Shown here piece after piece: positions 47,724 through 58,589 of a stretch of 64,000 nt of DNA. Each line of letters begins with the position of its first letter. Positions within the stretch are counted from its first letter, which is position 1. Origin of the DNA: Dryomyza anilis (taxonomy: Eukaryota; Arthropoda; Insecta; Diptera; Dryomyzidae); contig OX638130.1 of NCBI GenBank assembly GCA_951804985.1, positions 2,632,501 through 2,696,500 of the forward strand, given 5' to 3'. Made by a program: the position numbers and the translations under genes. The notes under the pieces are model-generated. The model had not been told where the DNA came from. It made no database searches and was given only the letters and a program-made list of their open reading frames with translations.

Positions 47724-48592
47724 ACTAGCTGGACCCGTACACGACTCGTGCAAAGATTTTGTGAATGCAAGGATATGGAGCAATTTTATTAATATAAAGA
47801 ACATTTTTATTATTTATATCAGGGTGTTATAAATGTCTTAACCAAATCCAAACTAATTCTCCGTAAAACAACTTTTCTCAGACTGTGCTTTCCCGTAGAA
47901 TACTTCCCTGTAGAGATTTTCTCAGTAGAAGTTTTAGTGGTGAAATTCGATGTGGTGAGTTTAGGTGTGGTGAATTTTGGTGTGGTGAGTTTTAGTGTGG
48001 TGAATTTTATTGTGGTGTGTTTTAGTGTGTTGATTTTGGTGTGGTGAGTTTCAATATGGTGAGTTTTAGTGTGGAGAGTTTTAGAGTGGTGAATTTGAGT
48101 GTGGTGAATTTTATTGTGTTGAGTTTTAGTGTGGTGAATTTGAGTGTGGTGAATTTTAGTCTGGTTAGTTTTAGTGTGGTTAACTTAAGTGTGGTGAATT
48201 TGAGTGTGATGAGTTTTAGTGTGGTTGATTTTGTTTGTTTTGAGTTATTGCTTAAGTTTTGTGCTTTTACTTTTGTTTTTGTGTTTGATTTTTAAAGCTT
48301 TTGTTTTTGAGTTTTTGTTTTTGTATTTTTTTTGTTGTATTTGAATTTTTTCTTTCAGCTTCTTAGCTTGTGTATGTGCCGAGTTATGTCGTTTTGAAAG
48401 TTTAGGTTTCTTCCCACCACGCCCTTTTGTCCAATCCCGCCCATTTATAGCCTATGACACCCTCCGGACTCCATAGTATCCTGGTGCAAAATTTCAGTTA
48501 AATTGGTTCAGCGGTTTAAACGTGATGCTGGAACAAACAGACAGATAGACAGACTGACAGACAGACGGACCAAGAGTTTTATATATATAGAT
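47724..48592 (+). mobile_element. RTE-like non-LTR fragment with internal minisatellite
   Basis: Begins ACTAGCTGGACCCGTACACG and ends AACAAACAGACAGATAGACA then GAGTTTTATATATATAGAT. Near the end it has TTTCAGTTAAATTGGTTCAG. This start/end style is typical of RTE-type non-LTR retrotransposon tails and derived short elements in insects. It has no coding capacity here. The host is the ~170-bp satellite, which resumes directly after it. Confidence 0.7.
47935..48255 (+). repeat. ~15-bp minisatellite (GTGGTGAATTTTAGT)
   Basis: About 21 units of GTGGTGAGTTTTAGT / GTGGTGAATTTGAGT inside the RTE-like fragment. The open frame across it (FSVVNLSVVNF type) is only a product of the repeat. It is probably an in-element tandem expansion. 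Confidence 0.9.
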
Positions 48593-49639
48593 ATGAAAAT
48601 CATAAAGTATTCCAAAAAAGCGTAAGTCTTTCTTATAAGAAAAGGATTTAGATACTATATTACACTAATAATAAAACATAATGAGAATTTGTTGTAATTT
48701 AATCATATTTTGAAGTGACGTATGAGTGATTTTGGTTGAAATGCATTTTTAGCAATATCAAAAATTATATTAAAATTATAAAATATACCAAAAAAAGTGC
48801 AAGATTTTCTAATAATAATATGTTTTCGTTTATAATATAGAAAAATTAATAAAAATAATAATAATTTATTATATTTAATCAATATTTTAGACGTATGAGT
48901 TATTTTTGTTAAAATCAATTCTTCGCAATTTCAAAAAACATATCAAAATTATAAAATATCCCAATAAAAGTACAAGATAATAATATGTTCAGATTATATT
49001 TTAGAAAAATTAATAAACATAATAATATATTGTATTTAAGTTATATTTTAAAGTGACGTATGAGTGATATTAGTTAAAATGCATTTTAAGTAATTTCAAA
49101 TAACATATCAAAATTATAAAATATCCCAAAAAAAGCGCCAGGTTTTCTATAAATATAGGTATTTAATTTTGTTTTATATAAATAAACATAATAAGAATTT
49201 ATTGTATTTTATTTAAGTGACGTATGAGCGATTTTACTAAAAATGTTTTTTTGCTATTTAAATTAATTTATTGCATTTATAAAAAAACTTAAAAATACCC
49301 AAAGTTTGCTTAAAATAACAATTAATCTTTTTATAAATAAAGCAACGTAGTAAAATTTTATTGTATTTAGTATTCTTATTTCTGCCAATATTAAGTGCTC
49401 TAAAAATATATTTATTTCAATAATATGTATAACACTACATTTTCAACATATTTCCTGCCATTTTCTGTTACATATCGCATACAATTGAGCAAATTAAGTC
49501 ATTATTAAAATTTAAAAAAAAATCCCCAAAGTTTTACGCAATCAATTAAAATCGCATATACGCCGTGTGGCGTTGATTTAAACAAAAATAAAATAAACAT
49601 ATTTTCTAGTAATTTATGGTCGAGGAAATATTATTTTAA

Positions 49640-50060
49640 CGTAAAACAACAGAAAATCGCAAGCAACAATAGCAACAGCTGCTGCTGTAATAACGCACTA
49701 CAAAACTTGGCAATATTAACAACATTCAGAAAAGTGAAAAAAATCTACTGCTTATGTAAAATGATTTTAGAAAAATTAAAAAAAAACTACATACTGTCAC
49801 AAACAACCATTTGGTGACAACAATGCTACGCAGCACGTCTGGCGTTGCCACTTTGTCGCAAATAAGTGCACGCAATAGCGCTGCAAAACAAATGAAAGTT
49901 TTGTACTTTTTTAAAATTATTTTTGTTGTTAATGGACTTCTGATACAATCCGTTTGTGTTTGATTGAATGCCGATTGGCAGGGTGTTGGCTCGCAGCGCT
50001 GCCACCTGATCACATTGCTGCCAAATTGTCTGTCATTTTAATGTTAATTTGTTATTAGTT
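49640..50060. promoter_or_regulatory. Less AT-rich island (candidate regulatory DNA or relic)
   Basis: GCAACAATAGCAACAGCTGC, ACGCAGCACGTCTGGCGTTG and GATTGGCAGGGTGTTGGCTC. Frames of 40-95 codons exist on both strands, but none has splice signals or coding-like composition. Confidence 0.3.
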
Positions 50061-50299
50061 GCAAATGTTGCCAAAACAATTAAATTTTACGAGACGTGCT
50101 AGCGATGAAATACAGTGAATGTATTGAATACGAATAATTAAAAAGTTTTTCCAGAAATTTTATGATTTTTTTTTTAATTTATAATTTGATTAATGTATGT
50201 TTATGTATTTGACTATTATTCATTCATAAACTGAGTAAATGTTTTGCCAACTATTTATGAATAAACGTATTTTGTGGAAGCCTTCGTGGAAGCGACAAT

Positions 50300-51060
50300 T
50301 TCCCCCTCGCAATTCTTTCATTACAGAGTACATTTTTCGCTGTAATTATATTTCCCAGTGCCTATTCTTCCTGGATCTAATTTTTCATAGAGAACATTTT
50401 TCCATCGCAATTTTTTTTCCATCGCAATTATTTTCCAGAAAAAAATTCCGAATATTTATTTCCAGGAAAATTTATTCCTATAGTTCTTCCTATAGTTTAT
50501 TCTATCCTATAGTTTATTCCCCGAAACTATTTTTTCTCAGACAATTCATAATCATGACAATTGCATTCGGAATTCTTTATAGAGACCATTTTTTCACGAA
50601 ACAATTTTTCTCCAGACAAGTCTTTATCCCCGACAATTTTCTCAGTGATTATTCTTCCTCGAGCTAATCCTTACCGATACAATTTTTAAGCGAGATATTT
50701 TTTGCCGATACTATTCCCAGAAACAATTCTTCATAGACAGTATATACTGTACAATTTTTCAATTCTTCCCCTATGTAATTATTTTTCAGACAATTCTTTC
50801 TCAAGACAATATGTCCAAACATTTTTTTCCAGTGACCATTTTTCATCGATCAATTTTTTTTTTTTGTTCTTGACAATTCTCCCTCCAATAATTTTTTTCT
50901 GAGAACTGAGAACAACTCTGCTGCAAAAAAAATATTTCCCAGAAACTATTTATCCTAGTGACAATTACTTCTCAAAATAATACTTTCGATTATGAATTGT
51001 ATGGGGAAGATTTGTCTCAGGGAAAATTTTTCTCCGAAAAATTCTATGGTAAAATTTGTT
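50300..51060 (-). repeat. Degenerate ~20-bp repeat (AATTGTCTCGGGAAA type, - strand)
   Basis: On the + strand it reads as a series of TTTTCCAGAAACAATTCTT / CCCGACAATTTTCTCAG words. The reverse complement matches the array at 56830-57670 (AATTGTCTCGGGAAAAA). Heavily diverged. The last ~60 bp (51000-51060) carry the motif in + orientation. Confidence 0.6.
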
Positions 51061-51071
51061 ATGTGAAAAAT

Positions 51072-51131
51072 GCTGTATACGAACGGAACCTTTCGGCATG
51101 TAGTCCAATGCACTAATCAAACGAGCCACCG
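51072..51131 (-). other. tRNA-like sequence, third diverged copy
   Basis: On the - strand: GGTGGCTCGTTTGATTAGTG, CATTGGACTACATGCCGAAA and GGTTCCGTTCGTATAC. It aligns with the tRNA-like heads at 3043 and 52247 (shared GGCTC, TTAGTGC, TTGGACT and GCCGAAAGGT) but is more diverged. It keeps a B-box-like GTTCGTATAC. It is probably an old member of the same or a related SINE family, not a working tRNA. Confidence 0.6.
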
Positions 51132-51139
51132 TCGTTAGA

Positions 51140-52230
51140 CATTTTAATAAAATTTAAACTTCTTGAATGCAAGATAATTTTGGATCTAGTTTTTTAATAT
51201 TAGTTTTTTTAATATTAGTTTTATTATAAATCAGAAACCACAGTAAATCAATAAAATCTGAACCCAATATATGTCTCCTATGTTCTCTAAAACTACTTGA
51301 TTAAACTATGGGGTTTTAGCATAATTTAATTTCTACTTAACAAAAATTAAGACATAAACTTCTTGATTTCTAGTTAGTTTTGGAACTATTTACGCCCTTT
51401 TAAACTTTAAAAGAATCCTGCACAATTTCTTAATTTTTGAAATTTTTAATTTTCTTTGAGTAAAATTAAATGTTATGAAATTTGCTTTGATGTTATTAAA
51501 TGTGAAGAACACTTAAGAAAATCAAACAATAATAAAGAATACCAAGTAAATTTTATAAAATTGTAGGATTTTCTAATGTTTGATTATCTTAGTTCTTGAT
51601 TTTTTTTATGTGTTTATATAAAATGATCTTTAATTTTGTTCTCTTTAATTTGTTATTTTTTTAATATATTTTAGTTTTTATTTAATTTTTTTTTTACCAT
51701 AATAGATTTTTTTTAACCAGTTGAACTGAGATTTCTTGCTGTTATTATTGCTAACTATGTGATGAAAATAAAGTTGTTGGATTGGTCATAAATGTAGTTA
51801 AAACTGACGTTGATAATAATGTTATTTGATATGATTGAAGCGCATATTTTAAGCTCTGTTGCTGCTGCATGGTAATTGCAATAATTGCCTATTAAAAAAT
51901 ACGATTGATAGTTATTGTCACGTTGTGTTTATAGAAATATTTATAAAATAATGTTAAAAATTTAAATAAAAATCAATTAGTTGCAAATACAACGTGTTCA
52001 AATCCATGTACTTTAAATGTGCGTATATATCAAAAATATTTTATTTAATTTTTATTGTTTATAAATTTATATGACTTTTTTCTGTGTTATGATTCTTTTT
52101 TTTCTATTGTAATCAGTTTATTTAATTATTTCAGAATTTTAAAATTCAGTTTTATATGACTTTGATAAGTTATTCTAAAATGGTGTTTTTACTTAAATAT
52201 TGTATTTTTTTCTTAGTAATTTATTAATCT
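51140..52230. other. AT-rich intergenic region, nothing recognised
   Basis: No gene or clear repeat structure. CTTCTTGATTTCTAGTTAG-like words recur weakly (51160 and 51360). Confidence 0.5.
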
Positions 52231-52528
52231 ATTTAGTATCATTGTAGCCGCGGTAGCTCAGTGGTTTGTGCGTTGGACTGCGAGCCGAAAGGTCCCCGGT
52301 TCAAGCCTGGACTGGGGCTAACAACATCTTTTCATAGAAACATTTTTCTATACCGCGCTACCTCTCGGCAGTAAATGGCAAACCTACGAGAGTAAAACAT
52401 AGCCTATGAAAAGCTCTCACCCGCCGTTCGGATTCGGCAATAAACTGTAGGTCCCACCACTTTGAGTACAAATATAACACGCACAGCTCAAAATGGTGAG
52501 AGAGCTATTATTATTATTTAGTATCATT
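52231..52528 (+). mobile_element. tRNA-derived SINE with perfect 13-bp target duplication
   Basis: The element runs from 52244 to 52515 between two exact copies of ATTTAGTATCATT (52231-52243 and 52516-52528). The head (52247-52319) is tRNA-like: GCCGCGGTAGCTCAGTGG (A box) and GGTTCAAGCC (B box). The body has CCGCGCTACCTCTCGGCAGT, ACCCGCCGTTCGGATTCGGC and AGGTCCCACCACTTTGAG. The tail is ATTATTATT. The pol III head, unrelated body, simple-repeat tail and long target duplication match LINE-mobilised SINEs. The perfect duplication suggests a young insertion. The head recurs at 3043 and, older, at 51072. Confidence 0.92.
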
Positions 52529-52529
52529 A

Positions 52530-53135
52530 ATTTGAAAATTATAAATTACATATCTAACATAAATATTTTTTTACGTAGCTTTGATATCTTCCCGCGCATA
52601 ATTTTTTCTATATTCATTTTCTAATCATTTTCATCTTAATTTAAAACTTCACATCATTTAATCCACTTTGTGCACTTAATTTATTTCCTTATCCCCATCA
52701 GCTACAGTTTTATCTTGATTTGCAGCATTAGCAACAGCTACAAAAATAACGTCATCTTGATCATCATCATTAGCGAAAAAAAAATCAGCTACTTCCTTTG
52801 CTGTTCCTCCTCAGCAACATTTTTATTGTTGGTGCTACATTGCAACAGTTTATTATGATTTAATGATTTCCCAGCAATATCTAACAACTTAACTGGAACT
52901 CAACTTCAGACGGCAGCTAAGGTTGCCAGGTGAAAATATTGCAAAATTAAGAGACATTTATTTAAATAGCAGAGAAAGTAATATGAAAATGTTAGAAAAA
53001 AAATAATTGTTTAGTTTATATTGAATTTTAAAATAGTAAATCACTTTTTTTTACCTTTTTTTAAAATTCAATATGAAAAGGTTAAACCATTACTATTCAT
53101 TACATTTCAGTATAGTTCATTTAATTACATGTAAA
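52530..53135. other. Intergenic sequence, nothing recognised
   Basis: Mixed stretch at 52660-52930 with GCATTAGCAACAGCTACAAA and GGAACTCAACTTCAGACGGC; otherwise AT-rich. No supported gene. Confidence 0.45.
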
Positions 53136-53137
53136 TA

Positions 53138-55702
53138 CATTACATTACTTTGCATTACTTTACATTACATTACATTACATTACATTACATTACATTACTA
53201 AACATTATGTTACATTACTTTACATTACTTTACATTACTTTACATTACTTTACATTACTTTACATTACTTTACATTACTTTACATTACTTTACATTACTT
53301 TACATTACTTTACATTACTTTACATTACTTTACATTACTTTACATTACTTTACATTACTTTACATTACTTTACATTACTTTACATTACTTTACATTACTT
53401 TACATTACTTTACATTACTTTACATTACTTTACATTACTTTACATTACTTTACATTACTTTACATTACTTTACATTACTTTACATTACTTTACATTACTT
53501 TACATTACTTTACATTACTTTACATTACTTTACATTACTTTACATTACTTTACATTACTTTACATTACTTTACATTACTTCACATTACTTTACATTACTT
53601 TACTTTACGTTACTTTACATTACTTTACATTACTTTACATTACTTTACTTTACTTTACTTTACTTTACTTTACTTTACTTTACTTTACATTACTTTACAT
53701 TACTTTACATTACTTTACATTACTTTACATTACTTTACATTACTTTACATTACTTTACATTACTTTACATTACTTTACATTACTTTACATTACTTTACAT
53801 TACTTTACATTACTTTACATTACTTTACATTACTTTACATTACTTTACATTACTTTACATTACTTTACATTACTTTACATTACTTTACATTACTTTACAT
53901 TACTTTACATTACTTTACATTACTTTACATCACTTTACATTACTTTACATTACTTTACATTACTTTACATTACTTTACATTACTTTACATTACTTTACAT
54001 TACTTTACATTACTTTACATTACTTTACATCACTTTACATTACTTTACATTACTTTACATTACTTTACATTACTTTACATTACTTTACATTACTTTACAT
54101 TACTTTACATTACTTTACATTACTTTACATTACTTTACATTTCTTTACATTACTTTACATTTCTTTACATTACTTTACATTACTTTACATTACTTTACAT
54201 TACTTTACATTACTATACTTTACATTACTTTACATTACTTTACATTACTTTACATTACTTTACATTACTTTACATTACTTTACATTACTTTACATTACTT
54301 TACATTACTTTACATTGCTTTACATTACTTTACATTACTTTACATTACTTTACATTACTTTACATTACTTTACATTACTTTACATTACTTTACATTACTT
54401 TACATTACTTTACATTACTTTACATTACTTTACATTACTTTACATTACTTTACATTACTTTACATTACTTTACATTACTTTACATTACTTTACATTACTT
54501 TACATTACTTTACATTACTTTACATTACTTTACATTACTTCACATTACTTTACATTACTTTACTTTACGTTACTTTACATTACTTTACATTACTTTACAT
54601 TACTTTACTTTACTTTACTTTACTTTACTTTACTTTACATTACTTTACATTACTTTACATTACTTTACATTACTTTACATTACTTTACATTACTTTACAT
54701 TACTTTACATTACTTTACATTACTTTACATTACTTTACATTACTTTACATTACTTTACATTACTTTACATTACTTTACATTACTTTACATTACTTTACAT
54801 TACTTTACATTACTTTACATTACTTTACATTACTTTACATTACTTTACATTACTTTACATTACTTTACATTACTTTACATTACTTTACATTACTTTATAT
54901 TACTTTACATTACTTTACATTACTTTACATTACTTTACATTACTTTACATTACTTTACATTACTTTACATTACTTTACATTACTTTACATTACTTTACAT
55001 TACTTTACATTGCTTTACATTACTTTACATTACTTTACTTTACATTACTTTACTTTTCTTTACATTACTTTACATTACTTTACATTACTTTACATTACTT
55101 TACATTACTTTACATTACTTTACATTACTTTACATTACTTTACATTACTTTACATTACTTTACATTACTTTACATTACTTTACATTACTTTACATTACTT
55201 TACATTACTTTACATTACTTTACATTACTTTACTTTACATTACTTTACATTACTTTACATTACTTTACATTACTTTACATTACTTTACATTACTTTACAT
55301 TACTTTACATTACTTTACATTACTTTACATTACTTTACATTACTTTACATTACTTTACATTACTTTACATTACTTTACATTACTTTACATTACTTTACAT
55401 TACTTTACATTACTTTACATTACTTTACATTACTTTACATTACTTTACATTACTTTATATTACTTTACATTACTTTACATTACTTTACATTACTTTACAT
55501 TACTTTACATTACTTTACATTACTTTACATTACTTTACATTACTTTACATTACTTTACATTGCTTTACATTACTTTACATTACTTTACATTACTTTACAT
55601 TACTTTACATTTCTTTACATTACTTTACATTACTTTACATTACTTTACATTACTTTACATTACTTTACATTACTTTACATTACTTTACATTTCTTTACAT
55701 TA
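53138..55702 (+). repeat. 10-bp array (TACATTACTT)n with higher-order structure
   Basis: About 255 units. Variant strings repeat at long range: CTTCACATTAC followed by TACTTTACGTTACTTT occurs at 53579 and 54539 (960 bp apart), each followed by a run of TACTT pentamers. TTATAT and TGCTTT variants recur near 54896/55011 and 55455/55561. The unit has no stop codon on the + strand, so an 869-codon frame encoding LHYFTLLYIT repeats is spurious. Confidence 0.97.
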
Positions 55703-56510
55703 TTCTTTTCGCATCAATTAGCAACAAATTGCATTCAAATTAACCTACCTGAGTTTTAAGCTTTACACTTCACTTCTTTTCAAACAACTTCACTTCTATC
55801 GTCTTAAATATCACATCACGTTTCTGACTGTTCAACTTGTTTCAACTTCACTTCAACTTGACTTCTTTCGTTTTCAACTTGACTTTTTTCGTCTGCCATT
55901 TCGTTATATTTGTCTTCAACTTGAACGCAAATTCTAGAAAAAAAAGCGAACTTAACATTGCGACCGCCGCCTTGCAATTTTTCTGCAACTGTTGCTGTTG
56001 ATGTTGCTGTTGCTGTTGCCACATTTTCCATACATCAAGAGCAACAACCTTTTTCCAATTCGCTGAAGTTGATGCACCTCTGACAGACCGAACGTCTCTA
56101 CAAACGGCGGTCTTCATGTCTCTCTATCCGTTCGTCTGTCTGTTTGACGCGGCGTGCGGCCCAATTGAGATGCGGTGGCATGGAAATTGTTGGTTTTTCT
56201 GTTGCTGTTGCTGGTAATAATGTTGGTAATGTTATAGGTAGCAGCAACAGTTGCACAGCAAAAAGTTACGCTTAGTTTTTGTTGCTGCGGAATGGACAGT
56301 AATCAGCACGCAAGCGTTGATGGCCAAGGCAACTGCAACACAATAATATCAGCAACAACAGTAACTTCGACAATAGCAGCAACACATTAGTAGTAGCAAC
56401 AACATACGTTGCACTTTTATTGAAGCGAATATTCAAGCAATAGCAATAATGGCACTGCGTGCAAAATTAATGTTGATGTAATAATAATAAATATGCGAAA
56501 ACTATTTACT
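55703..56510. promoter_or_regulatory. Less AT-rich island with CAA/GTT-rich runs
   Basis: Starts with CTTCACTT / CAACTTGACTT words (55770-55920), continues with TGCTGTTGATGTTGCTGTTG and GCAGCAACAGTTGCACAGC. Frames on the - strand (55816-56117) are short and Gln/Ala-rich because of the CAA runs. No exon is supported. Candidate regulatory DNA upstream of gene C. Confidence 0.3.
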
Positions 56511-56829
56511 TTATTAAACAAAAAAGTGAAATAAAAAAAGAAATAAAATTCTACAAAAAAATGTTTATATTTTTTATTTCGATTTAATGCCATGAGGAAG
56601 TTGGCGCTGACCCATGGTGTATTATTTCACAGTATTACTTATTATTTGAATTTTGCAACCAACAATCAACAAAATTGGTCTAATATCATCGTATGTAAAA
56701 TTGCTCTGATGCCATATATGAAATTAAAAATAAAACTATTTTTCAATCACATAATTCATTCGTGGAGTTTTAGAGAGATCAGGAGACAGACGTAAGATTC
56801 ATAGTGATTTTAAATGAAACTAAAACGGT

Positions 56830-57670
56830 TAGAAACAAATTTACTCGGAAAGACTTGTCTCGAATTTGTTTTGGGAAAATTATGTCGGCTATGAATTGTC
56901 ATGGTAAATTTTACCGGAAATAATTATCTCGGAGAAGAATTGTCTATGTTAAAGAATTGTCTCGGAAAAATATTTGTCATGGGGAAAATATGTCGGCTAA
57001 GAATTGTCACGGGGACTTTTCCTGGAGAGAACTCTCGAATAAGTATTGTCTCTGGTAAAGAATGGTCTTGGGAAAAGATGTATCTTGGGGAGGATATGTC
57101 GGCTATAAGAACCGTGAGGAATTTTCCTGGAAATAATGGTCATGGAGTAAAATTGTCTCTGGAAAAAATTGTCTCGGGAAGAAGCTGACTAAAAAAAAAA
57201 ACTTGGGATAGAATTGTCCTGAAAGTATACAGAAAAAAAAAATAATCGACGTAAATATAGCAACCGATATTAATTGCATTCATTAATCCATCCAGCAATG
57301 AAATTCACTAATTTAATGAAAACATTTGCTATTCTTCCTTAAATCAGCAATTCCGCTTGCTAATATTAATATTTGTACGTCAATGTAACAATTTAATTAA
57401 TCGGCACAAATATATTTGCTAAAACAGCGCAGACTAAATTATTTGCTGCACTGTTGTAAAAATATTAATATTAGCAACCGAATTTCTGATTTAACGAAGA
57501 ATTGCTAATGTTTTTATTGAATTAGTGAATTTAATTGCTGGATTTATTAATGAATGCAATTAATATCGGTTGCTATATTTACGTCGATTATTTTGTCTGT
57601 GTAGAAGTATTGTCTGAAAAGAAATGTCCGAGAAGGAAATGTCTCGGTGAAGATTGTCGACGGAGAATTA
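56830..57670 (+). repeat. Degenerate ~20-bp repeat (AATTGTCTCGGGAAA type)
   Basis: Many drifted units such as GAATTGTCTCGGAAAAAT, AAATTGTCTCTGGAAAAA and GTCTCGGTGAAGATTGTC on either side of the MITE at 57230-57602. Same family as 12483-12575, and as 50300-51060 on the other strand. Confidence 0.7.
57230..57602. mobile_element. Long-armed palindromic MITE
   Basis: The left arm (57230-57375) and right arm (57455-57602) are ~90% reverse complements over about 146 bp. Both read AATAATCGACGTAAATATAG, CAACCGATATTAATTGCATT, then CATTAAT and CCAGCAAT. The centre (about 80 bp) includes a smaller inverted pair, CAGCGCAG/CTGCACTG. Ends are CAGA...TCTGTG with TA outside. It was inserted in the AATTGTCTCGGG repeat. 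No coding frame. Confidence 0.85.
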
Positions 57671-58560
57671 ACAAAGCAAAGAAAAAAGTATAAAATCAAA
57701 AATTTTGTGGCAATAGCTGCGTTTATTTCATAATTTTTTGTTCCGGATCAAAGCAGTTTTGAAAAAAACGATGTAGCTTAAATGATATGATACACAAACC
57801 TTTCCTAGCGGCAAGGTACCAAATCAATCAATCAAGGTTTATGTCTTTGCTACCATTTGACATTTTCCTGACTAAACAACCCCTTACGGAAATTGTTTGA
57901 AATTTTACGTTGAGCTGGATAGCTACACCAGAAATCTATCTAGCTCAAATTTGTTTTTGTTTTGCGTATAAAAGTTGTTCCAGCTCAAATTTAAATTATG
58001 AAAAAAACGCAGCTAATATTAAGTCAAACTAAAGATATAACAAATAGATAATAAAATGCAATTAAAAAATTTAAAACAATCAAAGAAAACACAATATGTA
58101 TTTTAGAAAATAGTATTTGGAAAAGTTGTCGTCGCTCAGCAACAATGCGAAGACAAGAAATTCCACGCCGTTTATTGAAAACTGACTGAGTTGGAGTTGG
58201 AGGCTGGTTGTTAAAATGATAATTTTCTTACACATAATAATGACTGGCATAGCATAAAATCATGTATAACATGTGAGTTTTCCAAAAAAAAAAAAAAAAA
58301 ATCCAATCGAGAGCCGCATAGTTATTACGAAGTATTACATTGATTACGCATGATCATTTTTAAATGGACATCAAATTAACTGTATTTGTACTGAAAGATA
58401 TGCTGTTCGACCAACTCCATTTGGGGACTGGGACTGTTGGTGAGGGTATTACGTGGGACGAAAGTGGCAGCAATTAATTTAATTGTTGATTTTCTGTCAT
58501 GTAAACGGACTTTGAAATGAGCGTATTTAGGAATTATATAAATATTTCAAAATTCCATTA
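57670..58560. other. Intergenic sequence, nothing recognised
   Basis: AT-rich with a modestly mixed stretch at 58120-58200. Contains an A(18) run at 58285. No gene supported. Confidence 0.5.
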
Positions 58561-58589
58561 AAATTTTAACTAAAAGTAAAAATATACTA

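Larger units (their letters stand above)
46400..49400 (+). repeat. Degenerate ~165-180 bp tandem satellite, about ten units
   Basis: Units share, in order: ACGTATGAGTGATTTTNGTT, AAAATGCATTTTTAGCAATTT, AAAATTATAAAATATCCCAA, AAAGCGCAAGACTTTT, GTTTTAGATTATATTTTACA, and CATAATAAGAATTTATTGTA followed by TCATATTTTGAAGT. The CATAATAAGAATTT marker recurs near 47075, 47237, 47413, 47645, 48677, 48857, 49018 and 49187. Spacing is 162-180 bp except for one longer step and the unit interrupted at 47724-48592. Two mobile elements are inserted in it. Confidence 0.82.

Noticed and set aside
48041..48295. 84-codon frame MVSFNMVSFSVESFRVVN
   Set aside because: A 15-bp minisatellite is a multiple of three, so it stays open by its nature. 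It lies within a transposon fragment.
50239..50667. 142-codon + strand frame rich in Phe, Ser and Ile
   Set aside because: It follows the degenerate ATTTTTCCAGAAACAATT repeat; no splice or promoter context.
53150..55759. An 869-codon and a 468-codon open frame encoding LHYFTLLYIT repeats
   Set aside because: The TACATTACTT decamer lacks stops on the + strand. These frames follow the array exactly and end just outside it.
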